Shown here: positions 52,979-61,819 of the stretch, piece after piece
Position numbering within the stretch: position 1 is the stretch's first letter
How the letters are laid out: each line of letters opens with the position of its first letter
Assembly (NCBI GenBank): GCA_035538335.1
Contig: DATLKN010000008.1
Location: 190,326 to 254,325 of the forward strand
Direction of reading: 5' to 3'
DNA from: AP-15 sp035538335
GTDB lineage: Bacteria > Pseudomonadota > Alphaproteobacteria > ATCC43930 > CGMCC-115725
DNA length: 64,000 nucleotides
Program-made: the position numbers and the translations under genes
The notes under the pieces: model-generated
What the model saw: the letters and a program-made list of their open reading frames with translations, nothing else
Told to the model about the DNA's origin: nothing
Database searches by the model: none

Positions 52979-54718
52979 ATGCTTTCGAGACCCAACGCTG
53001 CGCTGTCGCAGATCCACATGCAGATCATGTGGTCGCGCTTGATCGCGGTCGTCGAGGAGCAGGCGCAGACCTTGGTGCGCACCGCTTTTTCGACGACGGT
53101 GCGCGAGGCGGGAGACCTGTCGGCCGGAGTCTTCGACCGCGACGGCAACATGCTGGCGCAGGCCGTTACCGGCACGCCCGGCCACGTCAATTCGATGGCG
53201 GCGGCGGTCAAGCACTTCCTCGACGCCTTTCCGCTCGCGACGATGCGCGAGGGCGACCACTACATCACCAACGATCCGTGGCTGACCTGCGGCCATCTGC
53301 ACGATTTGACCGTCGTCAGCCCGAGTTTTCTCGGCGGCGAGCCGGTCGGCCTCTTCGCCAGCACCGTGCACGTCGTCGATATCGGCGGGCTCGGCATGGG
53401 GCCGGACGGCCGGCAGGTCTTCGAAGAGGGCCTCTCGATCCCGCTGATGGTATTGGCGCGCGAAGGCAAGATGAACGAGGATTTGCTGCGCATCGTCCGC
53501 GCCAATGTGCGCGAACCCTTGCAGGTCGAGGGCGACGTCTACGCGCTCGCCGCCTGCAACGACGAGGGCAGCCGGCGCCTCATCGAGATGATGGAGGAAT
53601 TCGGCATCGCCAACCTCGATCGCCTCGGCGAGCACGTCATCGAAACCTCGCGACAGGCGACGATCGAGGCGATCCGCAAGCTGAAGAAGGGCACCTACCG
53701 GAACAGCCTGCGGATGGACGGCTACGACCGGCCGCTGACCCTCGCCGCGGCGATGACGATCGGCGAGGACGGCATCCATGTCGATTACGCCGGCACCTCG
53801 CCGGCGAGCGCCTTCGGCATCAACGTCGTCCTCAACTACACGACCGCCTACACCGCCTTCGGCGTCAAGTGCCTGGTCGCGCCCGAGGTGCCGAACAACG
53901 CCGGCTCATTGGCTCCGATCACCGTCTCGGCGCCGGCGGGCTCGCTCCTCAACGTGCAGCGCCCGCGCGCCGTCGCCGCACGCCACACGGTCGGCCACAT
54001 GCTGCCCGACGTCGTCTTCGGCTGCCTGCATCAGGTGATGGAAGGCGGCGTGCCGGCCGAAGGCGCCTCCTCCTTGTGGATCCCGCAGATCTACGGCGGC
54101 GGCGAGATCTTGGACGAGCTGGGCGATGGCGTCACGCGGCCCGATATCCGCCCGTTCTCGACGGCGATCTTCCATTGCGGCGGCGCCGGCGCGCGGCCGG
54201 GCAAGGACGGGCTCGACGTGACGGCCTTCCCCTCGGGGGTGCGCACGATCCCGGTCGAGGCGACCGAGTCGGTGGCGCCCGTCCTCTTCCGCCGCCGCGA
54301 ATACCGCGACGATTCGGGCGGCGCCGGGCATTGGCGCGGCGGCCTCGGCCAGGTCATCGAGCTGGGCGGCGCCGAGGGCACGCCGATCGCCATGCTGTGC
54401 AACTTCGAGCGCATCAACAACCCGGCGCGCGGCCGCGACGGCGGCGGCGAAGGCGCGGCCGGCCGGGTCGGGCTCGCCTCGGGGCGCAAGATCGGCCCGA
54501 AGGGACGGCAGGGCGTGCCGGGCGGCGACTTCATCCGGCTCGAAACCCCGGGCGGCGGCGGCTTCGGCGACCCCAGGTCGCGCGACCCCGAGCAGGTCGC
54601 GCTCGATGTCGCCGACGGCATCGTCTCGGCTGACCGCGCGCGCGAACTCTACCGCGTCGCGCTCTCGGAAGAGGGCGCGGTCGATCCGGCCGGGACGGCG
54701 AGGCTACGCGCCGAGTGA
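52979..54718 (+). CDS. hyuB: Hydantoinase/oxoprolinase subunit B family protein
   Basis: A 579-residue HyuB-type subunit. Motifs: TAFSTTVREAGDLSAGVFDRDG, GHVNSM, GDHYITNDPWLTCGHLHDLTVVSP (metal-binding region) and near the end FIRLETPGGGGFGDP, the family's C-terminal signature. HyuB works with HyuA to hydrolyse cyclic amides with ATP; the only HyuA in the window is at 38126. ATG 52979 is preferred, GTG 52970 possible. Its stop overlaps the GTG of the HEPN gene (GTGA at 54715-54718). Confidence 0.9.
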   Translation: MLSRPNAALSQIHMQIMWSRLIAVVEEQAQTLVRTAFSTTVREAGDLSAGVFDRDGNMLAQAVTGTPGHVNSMAAAVKHFLDAFPLATMREGDHYITNDPWLTCGHLHDLTVVSPSFLGGEPVGLFASTVHVVDIGGLGMGPDGRQVFEEGLSIPLMVLAREGKMNEDLLRIVRANVREPLQVEGDVYALAACNDEGSRRLIEMMEEFGIANLDRLGEHVIETSRQATIEAIRKLKKGTYRNSLRMDGYDRPLTLAAAMTIGEDGIHVDYAGTSPASAFGINVVLNYTTAYTAFGVKCLVAPEVPNNAGSLAPITVSAPAGSLLNVQRPRAVAARHTVGHMLPDVVFGCLHQVMEGGVPAEGASSLWIPQIYGGGEILDELGDGVTRPDIRPFSTAIFHCGGAGARPGKDGLDVTAFPSGVRTIPVEATESVAPVLFRRREYRDDSGGAGHWRGGLGQVIELGGAEGTPIAMLCNFERINNPARGRDGGGEGAAGRVGLASGRKIGPKGRQGVPGGDFIRLETPGGGGFGDPRSRDPEQVALDVADGIVSADRARELYRVALSEEGAVDPAGTARLRAE

Positions 54719-56034
54719 GCCCGGATAAGACCATTGAGGCTCTACCGCCCGCTGCGCTCAGAGAGGCAGTTGAACAGCTGTGGCGTGTCCGTCTCCCGGG
54801 TCCCAGCAATTTGTTCAAGGCGCCGGAATTTGTTCGATTGCGTGATGTGTGCGCAAGCCTCTATCTCACAACTCGATCCGCATCAGAGGATGCGGCGGCG
54901 CTGGAAACCGGCCTAGAGTTTGCGCTCAGCCACGCGTTGGATTCACTGGGCCTTCCTGGTCGCCCCTCACCGGCAGACCGGCACCTAGCTCTTCCGGCCG
55001 GGGTCGCGGCCGCAAGACTGCATGCCGCCTTTCAGAGAAGGAAAGGTCGCCGGTTATACCTTTGTCCGCTCGATAAGGCCGATAGCCTACCGGATCTGAC
55101 GTTTGGCCCTAATCGCATCGCGAGGTTCACGGCCGTCGAATTAGAGAAGCTGGTAGATCTGCCGCGCCTGAGGCGCATCAGCTCGGCCTGGGCGTTCGAC
55201 GCCAGGCGATTCTCGCAATTTATGTGGCTGACGATCGAGAAGACTTACTCTCGTGAACGCGCTCCATCACAGAGAGCAATTCCCTGGCTTTTCGAGCCGC
55301 CTGTTTGGCCCGGTGCAATCGAGCCGCACCGACGGTGGTTTCCAATCGCTGTCGAGAATGCGCTCTTAGCAATGCTCTTGGCGCCGTGGGAGGATTGGAC
55401 GGTCTGGCGGGCGCTGGATTGGCGTGGATTTGAAATGCCGTGGGTCTACGAGATCGACGACGATCTCTTCGTCCGGCCGCTGCCGCCTCCTTCTCCCGAC
55501 TCGCTATCCTGGGAACCGCCGGCCCTCGACGATGATGGGGAAGAGGTCTCCGGCACAGAAGAGCCGGAGCGGAGGGCGCTCGTCCCCGGAGCCGAGGTTT
55601 CGGCATGGCTGAACGAGTCCCGCTGGACCGATGCGGCGCGCGCCCTTCAAAGCCCTCTCTTCGAAACCCCGATAGCACATTTCTTCGTCAAGACGTTCTT
55701 GGAAGATCCCCTCGACGAGTTTCTGGCACACATTACGGCCATCGAGGCGGCATTGGGACTTCAAAGCGACTACCGGCGCGGCGCAACCAAGCTCGTCGCC
55801 CAGCGTGTAGCGACACTGCTCGGCGAGCAGGACGCCGGTCGGATTTACCACGACCTGTTCAACCTGAGGTGCGCCTTTCTGCACGGTCGAAATATGGACA
55901 CCATCTCCTCCGAGCAGCGCATCGGGGCGCGCCGACTTGCTCGCAGGGTCGTCGATGCATTGGCCAGGGCGGTTCCGACTCTACCGCAGGGACAATCTCG
56001 CGAAGATTTCCTGAACAATTTGTGGCCGAGATGA
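54715..56034 (+). CDS. Large protein with C-terminal HEPN-like domain
   Basis: A 439-residue cytosolic protein I cannot assign to a named family. The last 110 residues look like an ApeA-type HEPN domain: a helical FLAHITAIEAALGL, RVATLLGE, then NLRCAFLHG with R385-x4-H390, the RNase motif of HEPN toxins. Codon use is looser and GC lower than in the hyuB gene it overlaps by four bases, suggesting acquisition. Its stop overlaps the DUF4258 start. The three-gene run resembles a toxin-antitoxin or defence cassette; that role is inference. Confidence 0.7.
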   Translation: MSPDKTIEALPPAALREAVEQLWRVRLPGPSNLFKAPEFVRLRDVCASLYLTTRSASEDAAALETGLEFALSHALDSLGLPGRPSPADRHLALPAGVAAARLHAAFQRRKGRRLYLCPLDKADSLPDLTFGPNRIARFTAVELEKLVDLPRLRRISSAWAFDARRFSQFMWLTIEKTYSRERAPSQRAIPWLFEPPVWPGAIEPHRRWFPIAVENALLAMLLAPWEDWTVWRALDWRGFEMPWVYEIDDDLFVRPLPPPSPDSLSWEPPALDDDGEEVSGTEEPERRALVPGAEVSAWLNESRWTDAARALQSPLFETPIAHFFVKTFLEDPLDEFLAHITAIEAALGLQSDYRRGATKLVAQRVATLLGEQDAGRIYHDLFNLRCAFLHGRNMDTISSEQRIGARRLARRVVDALARAVPTLPQGQSREDFLNNLWPR

Positions 56035-56276
56035 AATTTCATGACCATGCCGCGGCGCGAATGGCCGAGCGCGTTGCAAGCGAAGACGAGGTTGCTGCGA
56101 CGATAAACGGGGGAGAGCGTTTTCCGGCAAAATTCGGTCGGACCGGGTTTCGGCGTAACTTCCTCTTTAACAGGCAGTGGCGTGGACGTACTTATGCAAA
56201 CAAGCAGATCGAGGTGTTCGCGGTGTACGAAGACGATGATTGGCTGGTTATCAGCGTTATCGTGAAATATTTTTGA
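56031..56276 (+). CDS. DUF4258 family small protein (candidate toxin)
   Basis: An 81-residue protein: MKFHDHAAARMAERVASEDE, then GFRRNFLFNRQWRGRTYANKQIEVFAVYEDDDWLVISV. This is the DUF4258 pattern (HA-x2-RM-x2-R at the start, a beta-rich basic body, then a V-x-V strand). DUF4258 proteins are commonly encoded beside DUF2283 antitoxin-like proteins, as here. Start ATG overlaps the HEPN stop (ATGA). Confidence 0.75.
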   Translation: MKFHDHAAARMAERVASEDEVAATINGGERFPAKFGRTGFRRNFLFNRQWRGRTYANKQIEVFAVYEDDDWLVISVIVKYF

Positions 56277-56299
56277 GACAACTGGCCCCGGAGCCTGGG

Positions 56300-56542
56300 A
56301 TGCAGCTGACCTACGATCCGCATCACAACGTCGCTTATTTGCGGTTTCGCCAAGCCGCCGGCGCGCAAGTCGAAACCATTCGCCTCAGCGACGAGGTGAA
56401 TGTCGATCTCGCGCCTGACGGGACCGTGTACGGAATCGAGCTGCTCAACGCCAACGTTCAATTGCGGGCGTCCGACGGTGGGCACCTTATCGTAGAGCTG
56501 GCCGATCGTCGCGTGGAGGTGCCGCTCCCTGAGCTCGCCTGA
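56300..56542 (+). CDS. DUF2283 family small protein (candidate antitoxin)
   Basis: An 80-residue protein: LTYDPHHNVAYLRFRQ, then IRLSDEVNVDLAPDGTVYGIELLNAN, the DUF2283 consensus. It is acidic relative to the basic DUF4258 protein encoded 23 bases upstream, as expected of an antitoxin. ATG 56300 follows GGAGCCTGGG; the frame is open to 56240, but family similarity starts here. Confidence 0.78.
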   Translation: MQLTYDPHHNVAYLRFRQAAGAQVETIRLSDEVNVDLAPDGTVYGIELLNANVQLRASDGGHLIVELADRRVEVPLPELA

Positions 56543-56603
56543 AGGCCGAGACGCAGCGCCGACACGCGGGGTGAGCTGACCTACGTCTCGTGCGGCCCCG
56601 TCA

Positions 56604-57672
56604 CTAATCGTTTTCGCCGCATTGGTTCCGCTGTTGCCGGCCGCTGTGCGGCAACGCATCGACGAATACCAGGCCGCCGGGGTTGGTGAGACCCGTCACG
56701 ATCGGCGTGACGACCCCCGTGGTCATGTCGAGCGTGCCGACAAACGGGCCTCCATCCGCGGCGGTGTAGACCGCACCGGGCGCGAAAGTCTTCTTGTGCA
56801 GCGCGTATACGGTATTCGCGCCCTTGTCGGCAAAGAGGATGAACCCCTCGGTCGAAGTGGCGAAGGCGGTATCGTCGGTTTCGACCGCCGTTGGTCCCGA
56901 ATTGCTCTCAAAGCTGAGCGGCAGGCGCGACACCTGCTGGTTCGGCCCGCCAGGGTCAGTGACGATGATCAGCTCCTGGTCAGCCTGGCTGTCGAGCACG
57001 ATATCGCCGACGAGATCAAGGGTCATCGAATCCGGGTCTTGCAGATTAAGCTGCACGGTGGCATCGGTCGGTATTTCGATCGCGCCCGCGGTGCTCGGCA
57101 GCACCGGGGTGACCGCAACGGTGCTGCCGTTGAGACTGGCGCTGACGATCGCCGGCCCGGTATTCGGATTGTTGGCGGGGTTGGACGCGCTGATGAAGAC
57201 TTGGCAATGGCGAAAGACGATGTCGTCGTAGCCACCGCCATGCGGCGTCGGGCTTGCGAAGAGGTAAGTCTTTTGCCGCCGGCTCGAGGCATCGATGATT
57301 ACAAGGCGCGAATTGGCGTCTTCGTTCTGCAGCGTCCAGATTGCATTTCGTCGCGGGATCGACTTTCAATCCGTCGTTGTGACCGAGCACGGTATAGACA
57401 TGCTCGACGTTTCCGAACGCGTCGTATTCAACGACTTGGCTCGATAAGCCGTCCGAACCGTCCGGCGCGTGGCCGTCCCCATATCCGACGAAGACGTCGC
57501 TGCCCAAACCGGCAATCGAATCGGGCGCGCTAAGGCCGTTTGGAGCCGTCGCGAAAGTGCTCAAGACGTATGGCGGCGTCGCCGTCGGGGTCGCTCCATA
57601 GGCCGGGGCGCAGATGATCCCAAGCTCAACCGGAATTGCCAGTTGGAGCAGGTATCGGGACGACTTCCTCAT
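56604..57672 (-). pseudogene. Secreted propeller-like protein interrupted by one frameshift
   Basis: The leftward frame from 57672 encodes a signal peptide (MRKSSRYLLQLAIPVELGIICAPAYG) and YVLSTFATAPNGLSAPDSI, with a GLGSDVFVGYGDGHAPDGSDGLSSQVVEYD block. At about 57345, after DGLKVDPAT, the frame shifts: RNAIWTLQNEDANSRLVIID continues in the other frame and runs to 56604 through IEIPTDATVQLNLQDPDSM and NTVYALHKK. Joined, it would be about 355 residues with the look of an SMP-30 or NHL-type propeller. One indel restores it, so a sequencing or assembly error is possible. Confidence 0.7.
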
Positions 57673-57813
57673 TGCCTTCGCGCTCCTATCTTGACCCGAG
57701 AGATGCCGGAGTCGAAAGCTACCGTCCGGTTAAACTCCTACGGCGCCGTTACGGCAGGGTGAAATTTTCGTTTCAGGATTCGCTGCGGGAGAAGGCTCGT
57801 CAGAGGCGCTCGC

Positions 57814-59388
57814 TTAGCCGCCATTGAGCATTCGCCGGGTCATTTCCTCGACGGGCGCGAAATCGTCGGTGAACACGACCGTACCGGGCGGCACGTAGAC
57901 ATCGGTCAATTGCGTCGCAGCGCGCCGCGCCAACCGGTCTACTACCTGATTGTCGGCGAAATCTTGTAGCCGCGCGCGAATGGCGGATCTCGGCGTTGCC
58001 GTTGCAAAAGCGAGCAGCATCCAGCTCCCGTGACCGGATGAGAGGACCGCAACCGATGGAAAGACCCGCTTCAAGGTCGCGACCGTCGAGGCCAGCAATT
58101 CTTGTGCTGGGCTGTCGTCGAAGAGATTCATCATCAATAAGCCGCCGCGGGTCATATGCTCGCTTACCGTCGTGAAGAACTCGACGGTGACGAGGTAAAA
58201 CGGGATGTAGGGCCCGCCCTGGTAGAGATCGACCTGCACGAGGTCGTAGTGGCCTCGGTCTTGTGCCAGCCAGGGGCGCGCATCGGCAATGTGGATGTGG
58301 AGCCGCTTGTCCCGCGGGTTCAAGCCGAAGAAGCGAATGGCGGCTTCGACGACTTTCGGGTCGATCTCCACCGCATCGACATCGATGTCGGGGGCGGTGA
58401 CGCGGGTCGCGCGGATCGAGCCACCGCCGCCCATGCCCAGCACCAGCAGCCGCTTCGCCGGCGCCAGCAGCGGCCCCAAGGCGAAGTCGTCGTAGTAGTG
58501 GCCCGTCCACACGCTCTCGAGGTTGTGGATAGTGTGCACGCCCATGCTGTCGTTCAGCTTCAACAGCAGCAGCCGGCCGTTGCGGACGATGCGCACCAGG
58601 TTGTAGGGCGACTCGGTCGCCCAAAGGGTGTCCCGCGGCCAGCTCGCCGACGGCACGAACGGCAATGCCGCCGCCAAAAGCCCGAGCGCCGGCAATACGA
58701 TCCGCAGGTGCCGCGTCAATCCCGCGGCCGCGGTCAGCGCAGACAATATGCAGATCGCCTCCAACGTGATCTGTGTGCCGAGCCGCGGCACCAGCAAAAA
58801 GCTCGTCGCGAGCACGCCGGCGATGCCGCCGATCGTCGAGATCGCATAGACCTTGCCCGCCGCCGCCCCGATCCGCCCGGAACGCGCCAGCAGGCGAATG
58901 AGGAAGGGACCGGCCGCCGCCATCGCCGTCATCGGCGGCGCAAAGACGAGGAGGCTGGCGAGCATGGTCCCGGCGAAGTCGCCAAGGCGCGCCAAGCCGT
59001 GCAGCAGCGGGTGAACCGCGAACAGCACGCCCAGCTGATAAAGCGCCCCGGCGAGGATGATGAGGTAGAGCGAGAGGTCGGTCCGCCGGCGGTCGGCGAG
59101 CCAGCCGCCGAGCCCGTAGCCCAGCGCGAGCGCCGCCATGACCACCGAGATCATGCTGCCCCAAACGTAGATCGAGTAGCCGAAATAGGGGGCGTACAGC
59201 CTGAACGCGACCAGCTCCTGCGCCATGATCGTGGCGCCGGTCAACAGCGGCGTGGCGAGCCACAGCGCCACGCGCGGGCGGCGCACACCGGCACGCGCCG
59301 AATCAGGCTCCGTGACGGCGCCGTGCGATGGTGCCGCCGGATGTTCCGGCGATTTGCGGCCCGTCGCCCCCGCCTCGGCGGACGACAT
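57814..59388 (-). CDS. Fused membrane/spermidine synthase-like protein
   Basis: A 524-residue fusion. About residues 35-230 are membrane helices (VAFRLYAPYFGYSIYVWGSMISV, AISTIGGIAGVLATSFLLVP) and 240-500 a synthase-like Rossmann domain (VLGMGGGGSIRATRVTAPDIDVDAVEIDP). The catalytic segment is DLVQVDLYQGGPYIPFYLVTVEFF, again lacking DxxDP and instead sharing D-x-Y...PF-x-L-T-x-EF with the exported protein at 51300. Polyamine synthesis is therefore doubtful. Leftward, between two secreted-protein genes. Confidence 0.85.
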   Translation of the reverse strand: MSSAEAGATGRKSPEHPAAPSHGAVTEPDSARAGVRRPRVALWLATPLLTGATIMAQELVAFRLYAPYFGYSIYVWGSMISVVMAALALGYGLGGWLADRRRTDLSLYLIILAGALYQLGVLFAVHPLLHGLARLGDFAGTMLASLLVFAPPMTAMAAAGPFLIRLLARSGRIGAAAGKVYAISTIGGIAGVLATSFLLVPRLGTQITLEAICILSALTAAAGLTRHLRIVLPALGLLAAALPFVPSASWPRDTLWATESPYNLVRIVRNGRLLLLKLNDSMGVHTIHNLESVWTGHYYDDFALGPLLAPAKRLLVLGMGGGGSIRATRVTAPDIDVDAVEIDPKVVEAAIRFFGLNPRDKRLHIHIADARPWLAQDRGHYDLVQVDLYQGGPYIPFYLVTVEFFTTVSEHMTRGGLLMMNLFDDSPAQELLASTVATLKRVFPSVAVLSSGHGSWMLLAFATATPRSAIRARLQDFADNQVVDRLARRAATQLTDVYVPPGTVVFTDDFAPVEEMTRRMLNGG

Positions 59389-59412
59389 CGGATCGCCGGG
59401 CGAGGCCGTCGG

Positions 59413-60177
59413 CTAATTGCCGTTCAAGACATACGGCAAAATCGCGATCACTTGGCCGGTCGTTTGGTCCAATGTCATGACGTCGGACAACCCGACCGAC
59501 CCGTCTCCCCAGTTGACCGTCGCAAAAAGCGCGAGGTTGCCGTTCGTCGCCGTGACGCGATGCGTGAAGGTCTGGTTCGGCGCGACCGTCGGGGTCATGG
59601 TTTTGATGAGTTTCCCGTTTTCCATGAAGAGGCTGATCGTCGGCATGAGGTTGTTGGCGGAAACGTTGGTGACCTTGACGAGCGCCGATTGCCCCGCCGC
59701 GAGCCCGACGGCCGGGATATCCTGCACCGCGGGGAGCGTAACCTGGCCTTGCATGATCGAGATCAGTTGGCCGGTGTTCACATCCCATCCCATGACGTCG
59801 CCGACTGCGGCATTCGCCGTGTCCAGTTCGATCATCGTATGAAAGCTCAAATTGCCGGTTGACGGCGCCCTGATCCCAAAGTGGAAGGTCTGGTTCGGCG
59901 AGATCGTTATCGGGTTCGCCTTGTTTCCTTCGGTCTTGAATACTGTCCCCCGATCATTGACGGCGGCCGCAACCAGATGGATGTCATGCGCGTTCGGTCC
60001 CGCCGTGGTGTTCGAGACCGCGACCGTGGCCAGCTGGTTCGCCACGAGAAATTCGGACGGTATCACGAGGAGCTCCACCAGCGTAAACGCCCGCGCCGGT
60101 TCCGCATAGCCGAGGCCGAAGATTGCTGCCAGCGATAACAGAATGGCGCCTATCCATGATTTTACCGTGTGTTTCAT
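59413..60177 (-). CDS. Secreted protein with two tandem ~85-residue repeats
   Basis: A 254-residue protein with a signal peptide (MKHTVKSWIGAILLSLAAIFG, cleaved after PARA). The remainder is two copies of one unit. The first holds AVSNTTAGPNAHDIHL, ISPNQTFHFGIRAPSTGNLSFHTMI and DVNTGQLISIM. The second holds KVTNVSANNLMPTISL, VAPNQTFTHRVTATNGNLALFATV and DQTTGQVIAIL. The units look like beta-sandwich repeats, perhaps adhesive or sensory. No family recognised; 24 bases separate it from the leftward fused gene downstream. Confidence 0.72.
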   Translation of the reverse strand: MKHTVKSWIGAILLSLAAIFGLGYAEPARAFTLVELLVIPSEFLVANQLATVAVSNTTAGPNAHDIHLVAAAVNDRGTVFKTEGNKANPITISPNQTFHFGIRAPSTGNLSFHTMIELDTANAAVGDVMGWDVNTGQLISIMQGQVTLPAVQDIPAVGLAAGQSALVKVTNVSANNLMPTISLFMENGKLIKTMTPTVAPNQTFTHRVTATNGNLALFATVNWGDGSVGLSDVMTLDQTTGQVIAILPYVLNGN

Positions 60178-60431
60178 GACTCCCTCCGTATTTTTACCGG
60201 ACGGACGAAAGCAAACAACGCTAACCTAAATCGCGGGTTTTTACAAGTAGAAGCGCGCGGCGGTTGCTTGCGGCTCAACTATGTGGAGTCAATCCGCGTC
60301 GCTTCGATTTCCGGCAATTGACGCGTATGACAATTTTACGACATTTGCCGGCTTGCAGGCATGGGCGGTGCGAAGACCGTCGCCCTAGGCCGGGGTGGAC
60401 GGCCGTGCCCTTGCGGCGTAGGGTCGAGGGT

Positions 60432-61601
60432 ATGATGCGGGCGCTGGCGCCTTTTGCGACGAAGCCGGCGGAGAGCCGCGGACGGCTTCATCCGGAACCC
60501 GAGCATCGCTGGCGCTCGCCGTTCGAGCGCGACCGCGACCGCATCATCCATTCCTCGGCGTTTCGCCGGCTGACGCACAAGACGCAGGTCTTCGTCTATC
60601 ACGAAGGCGACCATTACCGCACGCGGCTGACCCACAGCCTCGAAGTCGCACAGATCGCCCGCTCGATCGCCCGCGCGCTCGGGCTCGAAGAGGATCTCGC
60701 CGAGACGTTGGCGCTCGCCCACGATCTCGGCCACACGCCCTTCGGCCACGCCGGCGAAGAGGCGCTCAACGCCGAGATGGAGCGCTTCGGCGGCTTTTCG
60801 CACAACGACCAGACGCTGCGTATTCTGACCCTGCTCGAGCGCCGCTACGCCGAGTTCGACGGCCTCAATCTGACCTGGGAGGCGCTCGAAGGGACGGCAA
60901 AGCACAATGGTCCGCTCACGGGGCCCGGCCTCGAGCGCGCGGTGCCGCCGACGATCGCCGAATACGACCGCCGGCATCCGCTCGAGCTCGCGAGCTACCC
61001 CGGCCCCGAGGCGCAGGTTGCCGCCCTTTCCGACGACATCGCCTACAACAATCACGACATCGACGACGGCTTGCGGGCCGGGCTCTTCGCGGTCGCCGAT
61101 CTCGCGTCGGTGCCGCTCGTCGGCCCCGTCTTCGAGGCGGTCGCGGCGCGCTATCCGGGAATCGAGGAGCCGCGCCTCGTCCACGAATCGATTCGCCGCC
61201 TGATCGACCGGATGACCGCCGACTTGATTGCCGAGACGCGCCGGCGGATCGCGCAAGCGAAGCCGCGCTCAGCCGCCGAGGTGCGCGCGCTAGGCCACCC
61301 GCTCGTCGCCTTTTCGGCCGAGATGCGCGACAATGACCGGGCTCTGAAGAAGTTTCTGTTCGAGCGCATGTACCGCCATCATCGCGTCAACCGCATGAGT
61401 TTGCGGGCGCATCGGGTCGTCCGCGACCTGTTCGGCCTCTATCTCTGCGAGCCGCAATGCCTGCCGCCCGAATGGCGCCGCCTCGCCGGCGGTGCGGGCG
61501 AGCCGAAGACGGCGCGCGTCGCCGCCGATTACCTCGCCGGCATGACCGATCGATTCGCGCTCGACGAGCACCGCCGCTTGTTCGATACCTATCCGGCATA
61601 G
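60432..61601 (+). CDS. dgt: Deoxyguanosinetriphosphate triphosphohydrolase-like protein
   Basis: A 389-residue HD-domain dNTPase that cleaves dGTP to deoxyguanosine and triphosphate. Motifs: IIHSSAFRRLTHKTQVF, HYRTRLTHSLEVAQIARSIA, LAHDLGHTPFGHAGEEAL (HD pair) and ALSDDIAYNNHDIDDGL. The ATG pair at 60432/60435 is used; the long upstream frame is not conserved in character. It precedes argS and the SPOR-type gene, the usual alphaproteobacterial order. Confidence 0.93.
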   Translation: MMRALAPFATKPAESRGRLHPEPEHRWRSPFERDRDRIIHSSAFRRLTHKTQVFVYHEGDHYRTRLTHSLEVAQIARSIARALGLEEDLAETLALAHDLGHTPFGHAGEEALNAEMERFGGFSHNDQTLRILTLLERRYAEFDGLNLTWEALEGTAKHNGPLTGPGLERAVPPTIAEYDRRHPLELASYPGPEAQVAALSDDIAYNNHDIDDGLRAGLFAVADLASVPLVGPVFEAVAARYPGIEEPRLVHESIRRLIDRMTADLIAETRRRIAQAKPRSAAEVRALGHPLVAFSAEMRDNDRALKKFLFERMYRHHRVNRMSLRAHRVVRDLFGLYLCEPQCLPPEWRRLAGGAGEPKTARVAADYLAGMTDRFALDEHRRLFDTYPA

Positions 61602-61639
61602 GCGGTGAATTCGCGGATGTGCTGGTCGAACTCCATTTT

Positions 61640-61795
61640 TCATCCTCTCCCCCCGCCTTCGGGGGGAGAGGGCAGGGTGAGGGGGGCAGCGGGCGGCGCG
61701 ACTCCCGTAAGCCTACCTCACCCTCCCCGTCGCCGGCGCGACGGGTCCCCTCCCTCTCCCCCCTATGGGCGGAGAGGGCGTTTTGGTGCGCATCT
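61640..61795. repeat. GGGGAGAGGG palindromic repeat between dgt and argS
   Basis: CCTCTCCCCCC (61644-61654) pairs perfectly with GGGGGGAGAGG (61661-61671) around six bases. A second, looser hairpin of similar composition (CCCTCCCTCTCCCCCC with GGGCGGAGAGGG) occupies 61749-61790. The 218-base gap holds little else; the argS promoter, if separate, would have to lie inside the repeat. Confidence 0.7.
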
Positions 61796-61819
61796 GCGCG
61801 CTCCGGTTCAGTCGGCGAT

